A stretch of 64,000 nt of DNA from Musa acuminata AAA Group (lineage: Eukaryota > Streptophyta > Magnoliopsida > Zingiberales > Musaceae). This document shows, piece after piece, positions 22,046 through 33,517 of the stretch. The stretch is taken from assembly GCF_036884655.1 (NCBI RefSeq), contig NC_088340.1, positions 8,372,501 through 8,436,500 on the forward strand, in the 5' to 3' direction. Under the pieces are notes generated by a model that made no database searches, was not told the origin of the DNA, and saw nothing but the letters and a program-made list of their open reading frames with translations. The translations under genes and the position numbers were made by a program. How positions within the stretch are numbered: the stretch's first letter is position 1; each line of letters starts with the position of its first letter.

Positions 22046-24205
22046 TCTTGTCTTTCTCTTTTAATTTTTTTTAATGGTGCTGACTTTCTAATTGAACTAC
22101 CAAAACTGCTGGATAGTGCCAAATCATGGGCAACGATAAGGTCTATGTCCTTTTATGTGTTGAGGCTAATTCAAAACAAAAGAAGTCATGAAAGGATAGA
22201 GAAACAATGACTCTTATATAACACATTAAAAAGGTGTGAATGGATCATGTTGGGATCAAATTAGTCGGATAAAGGTTCATGTAGATGCTAAATACTGTTA
22301 AAGTAATGTCATATTCTTTCAAGATGGTAATAGTTACTCTTCAAAATTATGCTCATTATTGTTTTTAATTTTTTGAATAAATGGTTTTACGAGATAGTTC
22401 TTGTCATTTTCATGTATGTCCTAAACTTTTGCACTTCTCCCATTACATAAGCGGCATATGAGAAAATATCATCTCTTCACTTTTTCATGGGTCTTTGATT
22501 TTGTTTGCATCTTTTATTTTAAACTTAGATTTATACATGTTCTAGTCAATTGACAATTCTTAATAATGCAATTAGCTTATGTGCTTTTGATATGTATTAG
22601 AAGAGTTTCTAAAGTTTTTGTAGGATTCAGAACTAAGTGAATAACATTTTAAAGATATGAGCTTTAAAAGTTAAGACATCATTAGTTTAGTTTTAATAGG
22701 ATATGTGGTGTCTGACGTATTAAGATGGCAATTTAACCTATAAATGGATATATTTTACACTAAAATTTTGTATATATTTAGTTTTAAATATCTTTTAGGT
22801 TCTTGTAAAATTTTATGGTCATATAAGACAGTTTGACCATAAATAGTTGTGAAGCAAGATTACTTCACTTTATTGTGTAGTTGTATGATTTGAACAACTG
22901 TCATTTGGTTATAGATTGAGCTGTTGGTGCATTAGTGTTGAAATTTAAATGAATTTGTAGGCTGGGTGTATTCTATTTTAAGGGAGGTTCTACCAAAGAT
23001 TTCCTTGAAATTATAATTTATATTAAGAGTTATATGCATCTCAAAGATGTAAGTTTCTTCATTTAGACATATCAAGACTATGTATTCAAAATTTGATGTT
23101 TACGGCTCCCTATTTCATGTGGCCACTGCTGAGAATTATGGTCCTTTTTTGATACTACAATTTTGAGACAAATCAAGTATATTTTTAATTTACCTAAAAA
23201 TAATGGTCATATATATTGTGTATTGATAATATATTTTCAAATTTTTGTTTTGAATGATATGATAGTTACTAGCTAAGTGTAATGTTAATTTATACATTGC
23301 ATAAGCATAGAAATATATGAATTATAATAAATATATATTACGCATATAAGGTGTGACATGTAATGGTATATGTTATAACGTACAATATGAGAGTTCTATA
23401 TATATTATGACATACGATGTGAGATTGCACATGTATATTATAACTTTCTCTTATATATACTATGACTTACTTTTGCACAAATGTGTTATAACTTACTTTA
23501 GATCAGTGTTTTATATTTTTATATGTGCCATGTTATGGAATTATATATCAATAAAGAGGTTATAAGATGATATTTTACCATTAGTTAAGCATATGATTTT
23601 AAATTATTACATAGATGACATGATAGATACTCGTATATATAAAATTATATAGGTTTATACTTATGGACTTATCATTTGTAGACTTTGTTTTCAGATAAGG
23701 ATACTAATACTTATGTCTAGCTATCAACACAACACTGTATAGAAAAGACTATGCTATCTTGTTTAGTAAGCTAAACATGTATCAAATTTATCTGCTTTCC
23801 CACTATATTGTTGATCATATCATAACTAAATTGTAAAGTGACATCTTCTTGTAGTCACATATGTATGTAATACTTGAAATTAGGCGAAGGGTGTTGCATT
23901 AAGCATTACATCTTTTATGGTATCAGTGGGAACAAACCTATCCGTTTCAGGCTTATTGAGTTTATTTCTATGTATGCGTAGCCTTATATACGTGAATCGT
24001 AGAGAGGATGGATCCTAGATGGCCTTATATTGCCGCACACGCTCCTAGAGTTCACCATGCAAACTCAAATAATGAACCTCCCCTAATTCCTCAACCTTCA
24101 TAAGAGTAGACTAATCTTCTTAAGCTTTAGATGTTTATAACTGATGATACTATTGATTATAATAAATAAGGGTATGTGTAGTGTGCGAGACTCCTAGAGA
24201 CATAA
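22046..24205. other. About 2.1 kb insertion specific to unit C
   Basis: Units A and B hold only about 340 bp between equivalent flanks (about 5945-6283 and 14035-14345). Here unrelated AT-rich DNA replaces them. It has no coding potential. Near its right end (about 23915-23935) is atggtatcagtggg, which resembles the tRNA-Met primer-binding word tggtatcagagc found next to plant LTRs, so a decayed retrotransposon is possible. I find no matching LTR pair. Confidence 0.5.
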
Positions 24206-24796
24206 TTAAGTACGTTTCAAAATAGATAGTTTGTCAACAAGTGAGGACTGAACTACAAATATCTATTGAAAAATTATAAAAAGTGTCTATTCCAATTTAT
24301 TTATACTTTTGATGTCTTATAAAAGATTTCATAAGTTGCATATAGTCGCTATGCCACAAACTTGCATACATACACAATGTTGTGTGTGTTAGTAGTCAAT
24401 GTGGATACATACACAATGTTTCAGTACTCCAAAAGTAAATTGGTAGCCAACCTAGATTTGGAAAGAAATAAGCATGATCTATGGAATAAAGAAGTCACAT
24501 GGAAAATAGAATATGAAGTTAAAAAGAAGGTCAATCAAATTTGGGGACCAAATTTCAAAGGAAGAGACATAAAAATGTATTCACCGTAGTTTTCTTATGA
24601 ATTTGAAAAACCATAAATGATATGCACCTCATCATCATTATTTGCCATCTAATTTTTCATAGAATACATCTAATCATTTAGCATTTATTTCCTACTTATA
24701 AATACCTTAGTAAAAAAATAACTAATTTAATTTTTGTTTCAATAAAAATAATATGGAATGCACTTTCCTACGTCCGTTGAGATCCTCCTCATCTCC

Positions 24797-24803
24797 TATA
24801 TAA
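24797..24803 (+). promoter_or_regulatory. TATA box, F-box copy 4
   Basis: TATATAA in the same conserved context as copies 2 and 3. Confidence 0.55.
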
Positions 24804-24994
24804 TTCTTGGCGAACACCCCTCGCTTTCATCTTATTTGACTGATGATCTTCGATGGAAGACTAAGAAATGTTACACTTTCAAGAGATTGTAAGTTCTCTG
24901 TTTTTTTTATTTTAATAATAACGTTATTGCTTGACATCTTCTTGGCTTAATATTTCACAAAAATTTGATCTTCATCAATTTTATATATTCAATA

Positions 24995-24999
<5 letters not shown>

Positions 25000-25038
<39 letters not shown>
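25000..25038. repeat. (TA)n microsatellite
   Basis: About 19 AT dinucleotides inside the leader intron of F-box copy 4. The same spot in units A and B has shorter mixed runs. Confidence 0.9.
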
Positions 25039-25041
<3 letters not shown>

Positions 25042-25215
25042 CATTATTAATTTTAAATAATTGTTTTAAAATTTTATATTATGAAGTAAAAAATTTATAA
25101 ATGATATTTAATGATGTTCATGTCGTTATGTAATATATTAAATTATTTTGCATCAAAGAAAATTGTTTATATTTTTAAATTTTAAAAATATTTAAATTAT
25201 GATTAAAGACAAAAA

Positions 25216-25640
25216 TAAAAGGGAAGGGGGGAATGATGGTTGGGTCCAATAGGAGTAGGCCCAGTTTATGCTTGTATCTTGGATTGGATTGGACGTGGGC
25301 TCGGGCCTGATGCTCACCCAATCTAGCATGGTGGGGCCAAACCACCAAGCACCAACTACGGTCTAATCCAACTCGACTAAGCGTTGAGTTATGGTGGGGT
25401 CATGCTTGTGGCCCAATGTGATGACTCAGCAACCCCACAAGTTCCAGCGTAACTTGGCGTGGCCAAATGCGTGCGACTCGACATGGCTTGCATGACCCAA
25501 GCAACGATCCAATGGCATCGCTATGGGGTGAAACCCAAACTAGTCTGGTTTGAATTGGTTCGAGTTGGGCAATGAATGATCAGTGCAGCTTGAATCCAAC
25601 CAAGTTCAACTTGATATCAGGCCATGTCACCTCAAATTCA
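25216..25640. other. GC-richer insertion in the leader intron of F-box copy 4
   Basis: Between ggttggg and ctcaaattcaagc, units A and B have about 75 bp and this unit has about 400 bp of more GC-rich sequence with many ggcccaa/gggcc and caactcgac words. It is non-coding in every frame I followed. The source is unknown. Confidence 0.5.
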
Positions 25641-26116
25641 AGCCGGTCTTAAGGTCTTAGTGGACTCTTTAAGAGATTTTATTTTTAATGAATTTAAACA
25701 CTTGTTAGAGGTTAACCAATTGTTTAGTTTAATCATCCGTTGAGATTGAAGATGATATTATGAGGTATGTATTTAAAAAAAGATTTTTGTTATATATATA
25801 TAGATAAAAATTATATTCCCTTCTTGCATATGAATGATGCCACTGCATTCACTTCACTCAGTGTAATAAGTACTCTATCCCATGGATTAAAGTATCTTCA
25901 TCTACATGGATAAAATATATTATTAAGTGTTCGACCTATGCTACTGTAATAAAAGAATGATAATGGATAATTATGTGTATGAGAATTCTGTATGTTTGAA
26001 ATATGCTATAATGATAGAAATTTGAAGGTTCAATTTTTTATATTTGTTGGACTTTTTAGGACTACAGGGAGAAAGAAAAGAAATTTTTGTCTCTGGATGT
26101 TCTGAATTGTAAGGTC

Positions 26117-27217
26117 ATGTCTAAAGCGAAGAACACGGAGACGACGGAGCTTCCATCGGACCTCTTCATGGAGATACTATCATGGATCCCTGCCAGGGCC
26201 ATCTTGAAACTCCGGTGTGTATGCAAATGCTGGTATTCCATAACGACGGACCTCGCCTTCGTCCGACTGCATCACCAACAACAGCAACTCCTCCCTCAAG
26301 TTACTTCCGTCCTCGCATTTCACCGACACTTTACCGACGATGTATCTCTCTTGTCTCGTCTGGATGTAGTCGGTGCAACGTGGGTTGCAAGGGATGTCGT
26401 CGTCTGGCACAGCCGCCCACTGCTGGCCGTATCACCTCCTTGCCATGGATTATTTTGCCTCTACCACGTCGACATGGACTTCGACGTTTGCCTGTACAAC
26501 CCCACCACCCGCAAAAGCTTCTCCTTACCGCATAATTTTACCAGCGTCAATATAATTCTCTCAGACTTTTGCGTAGGATATCATCCGGTTTCAAGACAGT
26601 ACAAAGTTATCCATACGTTCTGCACCCGATCGACCTCGTTGGTGATGGAAGTACTGACTGTCGGCGGAAGTACATGGAGGAAGGTGGAAGTGAGCAGCGC
26701 TCTCGGTATGCTTACGATGTTAAACAGGGGAAGACCGAGTGCAACTGGAACTATGTATTGGCTTGGACAAAGGAACCTCTTGGAAGACGCTATTCTCTCT
26801 CTTGATCTAGAAAATGAAAGGATCACAGAAGTTCCTTTTCCGGATATTGAACCCCAACATGAGAGCGGTAACAACTCATTGATAGAGATGGAAGGCACCA
26901 TTCATTTCACTGTCCATTGGTTCACCATGGTAGACTGGATGGATATTTGGATGTTGCAAGAGTCGGGTGCCCACCGAGTGTGGATCCATAAGTTTCATCT
27001 CCGTCTGTGCGCATTGCCGAGGGGAATAGGCCAGGTGGAGAGAGTATTACGTCCTCCTACGCCTCTTCTCATAAACCAGGGCAAGATTCTGATAAGCGAC
27101 TGCCGAAGATTAGTGTCCTACGATCTGGCGAGCAAGGGCTTCCAGTATGAAGTGGTCTTTCAAGCTTACGATGATTTCTTTCCTTTTGTCATCGTCGAAA
27201 GCCTTGATTCATTTTAG
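26117..27217 (+). CDS. F-box protein with F-box-associated domain, copy 4
   Basis: Predicted SCF ubiquitin-ligase specificity subunit, 366 residues, intact single coding exon. The F-box is at about residues 12-53 (LPSDLFMEILSWIPARAILK, LRCVCKCWYS); the associated domain has LGYHP replaced by VGYHPVSRQYKVIHTF, then GGSTWRKVEV, GTMYWLGQ and ILSLDLENERI. The ATG at 26117 aligns with the start of copies 2 and 3; upstream in-frame sequence begins only with TTG. The N terminus is three residues shorter than in copies 2 and 3 (MSKAKNTETTELPSD). More diverged from copies 2 and 3 than they are from each other, so it is an older duplicate. Confidence 0.92.
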   Translation: MSKAKNTETTELPSDLFMEILSWIPARAILKLRCVCKCWYSITTDLAFVRLHHQQQQLLPQVTSVLAFHRHFTDDVSLLSRLDVVGATWVARDVVVWHSRPLLAVSPPCHGLFCLYHVDMDFDVCLYNPTTRKSFSLPHNFTSVNIILSDFCVGYHPVSRQYKVIHTFCTRSTSLVMEVLTVGGSTWRKVEVSSALGMLTMLNRGRPSATGTMYWLGQRNLLEDAILSLDLENERITEVPFPDIEPQHESGNNSLIEMEGTIHFTVHWFTMVDWMDIWMLQESGAHRVWIHKFHLRLCALPRGIGQVERVLRPPTPLLINQGKILISDCRRLVSYDLASKGFQYEVVFQAYDDFFPFVIVESLDSF

Positions 27218-28499
27218 AATTTGATGCATGACCATTCTTAGCGCATAGCTATCTCTTGCTGCGGGTCCTTTTGATTATTTTTCTTGTTTTTTTATTGATT
27301 TAATTGTTAAGTAAATGGATCATCCAAGTTTCTGGATCAGTCAGTCATCATAATTGGATTCTCATGACAGATGCCTTTGTGCATGCTTCCTAATTTGGAC
27401 TGAAGTGAAGAGGTTTGTTCTTACTTCTCTATTTGGCCTAATATATATATATTGTTTACTGCATTTTGGAATAGCTTGTCAAACGAATCAATGCTTTGAG
27501 AGATCCTCAAACTTATGTCTTCGATGGATGTGTTCACAACCTTCAAATCTAAACATTGGTATGGATGGAATATGCTATGCCAACCCTTCAGGATTTAAAC
27601 GCTCATTCTATAATTCTATATTTAAAATATTAATCTGATGTTGATATACTAAACTCATTTATAAATGTTAAGGATTTAAAATCTCATCCAAAATATTTTT
27701 TGCTTACATTGTAAAAGATTTAACTACTGAGAACATCTTGGGATCAAATCCCCTCTTGATTGTTTACTTCAAATAAAAAAAAATAGAATTCAAAACTTTA
27801 TATATAAATAATGATAAATGAAGCACAATGTTTGAGGATTTATTTTGGTGTTTAAGAGGATCATATAATTATCAAGCTAAATACTGTGCTTTAATACATC
27901 CTTAAAAATTCCAAGGTTGGAACTCGGAAAACTAAAGGAAGATGAATTTTGTTGTCACAAACATTTAATGCAACACTCGTTTCTCTCTCTCATTAGTGAA
28001 CGAGAAGTTGATGGTCATCAATCCTTTCCTGATAGAATGGTTCTTGGAAACCAACTTCATTATTCTTCTGGTGTGTAATAAAAAAGGAAAAATATTTCAA
28101 GCCTACGATGAATGTCTCAATTTTATAATAACTATAATTTTTTAGTATGGTGCCAATTTATGATTTGTTGTAAAAAAAAAGAAGAAAATTCCAATAGAGA
28201 TGTTTAGCGGTTAATAGATGAGTGATTTTGTTATGGGGTTCTTTGTTTAAACAAATAAACAAGAAAGTATCTTACTAATTAAGGTTGTATATGCTTTAAT
28301 TTTGAGTCTTTTGTTCTCAAAGTATATTTTACTAATTAAGGTTGCATATACTTCAATTTTGAGTCTTTTGTTCTCAAAGTATATTTTAATGATACGTACA
28401 GTGATTCTGCACAAGACTAAACTTTGCAAACAAATGTAACCAAAACAATCGACTCCCAGCAACTCATATAATTTGTTTCAATGTTGGATCTCACTATAT
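27218..28499. other. 3' flank of F-box copy 4
   Basis: A diverged copy of the spacers at 9196-10400 and 17240-18440. No gene seen. A 59-bp AT-rich sentence (tactaattaaggttg... ttctcaaagtatattt) is duplicated in tandem at about 28271-28388. Confidence 0.55.
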
Positions 28500-29000
28500 C
28501 CCATCGTAGATGCCTCAAATTATGATGGGATAAGAATATGAATACCAACCCTCTCTTGGTGTCATATGACTAACATTTTAACATCATATGATTGACACCT
28601 TAGCCTCAAGTTGAATAGACCGAATGTTATTATCTCAAATTCAATATATCATAATTAAGTCTAGAAAAAACACTCCACCTCCATAATTAGCATTGACCGC
28701 GAGAGTAATGATAGTAGGAGCTCCACTATAAAAGAGCTCGCTTGAGAATGTGCTAAGAAGATATACCTCTTTCTCCCAAGAGTATAAGACGAATCATCTT
28801 AATCTATTTTAACTTGGTAATAAAAGGGTATTGTTAAAAATGCTTTGATAGAGTTTTGCACGATTTTACATAATTGGAGTGAGACAAAAATGATGTTAAC
28901 TAGTGCAAAAAAGAGACCTTGATCGGCTCTAACTCGGACAATCATTTAATACTATTATATTTCAACCTTTCACTATACACAAATAACATCTTAATAGTAA
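28500..29000 (+). repeat. Possible LTR-like remnant, copy in unit C
   Basis: Diverged homologue of 10420-11060 with the landmarks accgcgagagtaatgatag and agctccactataaaagagctc. The TATA-like box is kept. Class uncertain. Confidence 0.25.
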
Positions 29001-29070
29001 ATTTATAATTTATTTTAATTTTTAATATTTTAGGTCTATTTAAAAATATCTTTAATATACATATTATAAA

Positions 29071-32000
29071 TATTAGATTTGATGAAAGATTTTGTGAAAA
29101 TAAATATGCTAAATAATGATATAAGAGGACAATTGTTTGGATAGACAAGTTAGTACCGATATGATATTATTATTTTTGGATGATTAGCATGTCATTATAT
29201 GTATCAATACCAATAAGATATATTTTTTGAATCTTAAGAATACAATTAAATTTATCGAATATGTTTATAATTTTTTTGTGAGACAATTGATTTAGTTGTC
29301 TTAAATGCATAAATTTGGATAACAAGCTATTTAAATCATATTTTTATTAAAAAAAACTAATGGGAATTACGACGTTGTAGGGTTTATAGCTTTCCGGTGG
29401 ATTGGGGGCGTTGCAAGCAATGCATCAATCCCCAATTGTTTTTGAGGCTCTACTAAGTCTACTGAACTTATTTATGCCACTGCAAAGCAAACAATACAAG
29501 ACAGTCTATAAACAACTACACCTGTAGGTATCTTACGGGGGTTACTTGGAACTACAAGTGCTACTACTGTAACCTATTCATCCAAAGAAGAGAGATGAGT
29601 CTTCATGAGATGTTCACTACCAATCACAGTTGTGGAAGCACACAAGCTAAAATAATCAAAGCCAAACCATCCAACTATGTGGTGTCTCTCTATTTGTTGT
29701 TCTCGAATGGCCGGCAGGCTCAGGCTTTCATATCTGTACTTTGATCTAGTAGGACCATGGATCGATCAGCTCACCCACCACGCAGCCATTAAAATGCTTT
29801 TGGAGAGCACCAAGCACTAGTGTGGAGCTGAGCAATGGAATCTGCTTATCTCATCATCATCATATGGTGGATTTTCCAAATCTTGCTTGATTAATCTATA
29901 GGAATATCAAGTCTTTGTACCCAATTCTTCCATCCACTCTCCATATTTAATCCCTACCAACGCAAAAGAAAGCTGGGTGAGGTGGGTGTTAAGACAACCA
30001 AATCCTGGAATCGGGGAAGATGATTCAATTCCACTTCTGCATGGTGCATGGGAGACAATGAATTGACGTCCATGGAGTTCAACCCGGCAACCTCATGCTA
30101 TTCTAATGCTGCATCACTAAGAAAAAGGCAGATTTGTACATTAATGAATTGTAAGATCAGACTAGAAAAGAGGAGACACAGATTTATATGGGTCCCTAAT
30201 TGGATCCAAAGTGATGGACAATTCAGCTAGCTTTCAGCAGAGTTCATAGGGAAGAACAGAGAGTAGTGCTCGGAAAGAAGGCCAAAAGCTGCAACTCCAG
30301 AGCTGAGAGGTGATGATTAGGCAGTGGATTGCTTCGACCTGTGCTTATTTCACACTGTTTACTGATATTTTGGGGGAAGAACATAAAAATTCTGAAGCTT
30401 TCCTAAATCTATCATATTTATGAATTGGCTAAACCGATATCGACAGACACGACCAAAAGAAAAAGAAGATTGAAATAATGAGTGGCGACATATTCCATCA
30501 TATAGACAGCATCTAAACGATAAAAGAATTGAACTGCATCATCATATACGACTATCTTGACCATGTTTACAGTGAAACAAGTGGTTTTGTTTAGTTCAGG
30601 GGGTGCTCAAAGAACATTTGATTGCGGTGGAAGCTCAGGCTTCATGATCATGCATTATGATAAATTCAGAGCAGTAAATGGGACATATAAACAATAAACT
30701 GTCAGAATTCAGATCAGTCTCTAAGAAAAATATGAACATAACAATCTAATTTTAGTAGAATCTGCAGAGGAATATATCCTAACCTCCGTCTCTAAACTGA
30801 TCCAATCTGATGCAAAAATAAGTTATCGGATGACAAATTCCTGTAATGTTTTCTCTTCTTAGGAAGTTGCATTAAATCTCCTGACACAAGCATCATACAA
30901 CAGTAGATCTTTGGTAAGTGTATGTCACGTGAAGAACAGCTAACTAATGCTTAATCTACAAAGCTAAGCAAGCTTCCTATCTGCATGTGCTCTGACATGA
31001 TCTTACTCCTAAATTAATCCATGAAGACTTGGAACTTTTGCCCTTCAAGCACTTTGTTCTTCGAGGCCAAGTTAGTTCTTTCCTTTATGCTTCTTTTCTT
31101 TTGGTCTTACCATTACAAGCAGTGGAAAACAGAAAGTACTCTCATCCTTTACAGTATATTTTTTTCAAGAGAGCATGAAATATAGTATAAGCATCTGAAG
31201 CATTTGGTCTTAGGACTCCTTATTTTTATCTGAAGCATCATGGAAAGGTCTATAAGACTGCTTATTGTAGAAGTTTTATATCCTATTTGTTGACCAAAAA
31301 ATTAGTTCAGATTTTTTTTTTTTCCTTTTGGTCTATCCAGAAGTAAGAAGTTGAATTGTATTTCTTGTGATTTAAGTGTACCATGCACTCAATTGCAACC
31401 TATCATGTCTTCCTCCCATGAAAGTGAATAAAAGAAGAACAGCAATCTTTGTTATTCTTCTTCAACTTGTAATAAGTTTGATTGCTCAAAGGAGAATTTA
31501 CTTCAAGAAATTGAAATATATAATCATTAGAATCCATGCTAGGGTTAAAAGGAAAAGGTTGAAAGAGAGACTGTTGACCTAATATGATGTGGAGCTTGTG
31601 AGAGAAGGTAAACATTTTATGTTCCCCTGTTCATGTCAGTGGCTATTTATTCTCTTACAACTTTGCTACTGCTACTGTAAAAGGAAGTGCATGCACAGAT
31701 TCCTGTAAGAGGAGGTTCTAAACAGCCGATGTCAGAAGGTGAAGAGAAAACTAGGAGAACTGGATGCGAAGAACATGCATCACACCTTGGCCAAGGGACA
31801 ATCTCTGCTTAATAAAGCCAACCATGTTTCATCACCACATGAGCTTCTCACCCCCCCCATGATATGATCTGCTTTGTCTTCAGTCATTCTCCCTCTATAG
31901 ATTTCCTCTTTGTTCCCATGATGCTTCCATCTTGATTCCAGAAACAATATCCCTCTTGTGTGTCTGTCCCCAAACATGTCTTTGTTCAGCATGTGAAAGC

Positions 32001-33340
32001 ACTTGTGATCTAATCTTCAGTCATGTTATGATCTCACAATCTATGATCCACATATAAGGTCCAAGTTGACATGAAATCCGATAAATGTGCCGGTTGCACA
32101 GCTAGGCGCATATAATGAAAATACTACAACCAACTCTTCACAATCTGAGTGGTGGATCTGTGAATGTTAAACCTAATTGAACTTGTCCTTCTCAATGTTG
32201 TACCTTGTGAACATTATGCAGTGATCTGTCAATGTCTGACCCCATTTGAACTTGTCCTTCTCACTATTGTAGCTTGTAGAATTTGATTGGCAATGAGCAG
32301 ATATCTATAATGCAGAGTGTACACAAAGCATAATGATGATCATCTGGACCAATAAGAATCCATAGTTTTTGATAATTGAGACACAAGTTTTCCATAAAAT
32401 GGCTAAACCACAAATCTAGTTCAGATCTAAAGTTACAAAGTTGAGATAGAAACTTTATCTAGGGTTGATTATTTGGGCTAATGGACATCAAACCCCACCA
32501 ACATTGTGCTCTTTAACTATGCCATCTGGTAATGACATGGATGGGCAAAGATTAAAATAGAGCAGAGGCACCATATTATCCTTGCAAACCCTTCCACTCA
32601 AAGACATGTTCATGTTCTTGGCTTCCCTTTTGTTACTTTCCAGCAATTGCTGCTAATTTTTTTTAGGATCAACAGTAACCTTCTCCTCCTTCACTAGCAT
32701 GTGCATTGGGAGATAGATTCCTTCACTTGCTCTTCTTATTAGAGTCCATCTTCAAACTGAGAGCCAGCTCAGTAGATGTCTTTTGCTCTATACTTCACAC
32801 CACAAGAACACAAGCAACCTATGTAGGTCTAACTGGCAATTTACTTAAACCAGCTGATGGTTGAAAGACCTTTCCATTTTCAATAAGCAATTATGAACAA
32901 CTATGCTCTTATTATTTGATGAACTAAGAGCTCTAGATTTCAAGCAGTATATTAAAGGTTAATTTTTTTCTCTGAAAAATGCTTTAATTCATTATAAATA
33001 TAACAATGGAAAGAATAATGTGTTCAGGGGAGATTGAAATACCAGCCATCTTTCAAGAAGATGAAACAAAGAGTACAATGATGTTTGCTTGAGAACAGAG
33101 AGGAAATGTCACTGTTTTGAGTTTAAGCTAAAAAGAAAAAGTAGAGGTTGCCAACAGTGTCACTAAATGGACAAGAAATCTAGGGAAAATATAACCTCAA
33201 GTTGATAGATGACAGTAACCCCAACCATCCTCCTGCCTTCCACATTATCCCCACCCAGCCATCTAAAACTCCTCAGCATATAACTCCAAAACCTCATCCC
33301 ATAAACAAAACCATGCCCCCGTCTCCGTCCATCCCTCAAT
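29071..33340. other. Long AT-rich intergenic region
   Basis: I see no gene. The largest open frames are 60-75 codons without recognisable domains or splice partners. The region separates the F-box array from the receptor kinase, and its right end must include distal promoter elements of that gene. I could not assess RNA genes reliably here. Confidence 0.55.
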
Positions 33341-33345
33341 CAGAA

Positions 33346-33427
33346 CATGTTCTTTGGATCCAGATCTCCTGCTTTTCTACTATAAACATGTTCTTTGGAT
33401 CCAGATCTCCTGCTTTTCTACTATAAA
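33346..33427 (+). repeat. 41-bp perfect tandem duplication including a TATA box
   Basis: The unit catgttctttggatccagat...tactataaa occurs twice head-to-tail (33346-33386 and 33387-33427) with no mismatch. Each copy ends in TATAAAC (33381 and 33422), so the core promoter element of the receptor kinase appears duplicated. Confidence 0.9.
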
Positions 33428-33428
33428 C
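33422..33428 (+). promoter_or_regulatory. TATA box of the receptor kinase gene (proximal copy)
   Basis: TATAAAC lies 96 bp before the ATG at 33518, followed by a C/T-rich leader typical of plant 5' ends. An upstream in-frame ATG at 33434 is only about 10 bp from this box and should precede the transcription start. Confidence 0.5.
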
Positions 33429-33517
33429 AAAACATGGGGTCTCCCCCTCTACAATCCCAACACCCACTGACCATCTCCTCCCCTCCCTCCCCTTCCCTCC
33501 CCTCCCCCAATCCCGAC

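Larger units (their letters stand above)
24889..26059 (+). other. Predicted 5'-leader intron, F-box copy 4
   Basis: Donor gagatt|gtaagttctctg and acceptor ggactttttag|gac are conserved although the rest of the interval has diverged and gained a TA run and a GC-richer insertion. Confidence 0.45.
19401..29070 (+). repeat. Tandem array unit C (about 9.7 kb)
   Basis: This is the last and most diverged unit. Its first about 900 bp match unit B almost exactly; from about 20260 onward substitutions and indels become frequent. It is longer because of two extra segments (about 22046-24205 and 25216-25640). Homology to the unit tails fades near 29070. Confidence 0.85.

Noticed and set aside
33434..33517. 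Upstream in-frame ATG of the receptor kinase
   Set aside because: It would bury the signal peptide behind 28 Pro/Ser-rich residues and lies about 10 bp after the TATA box, upstream of the expected transcription start.
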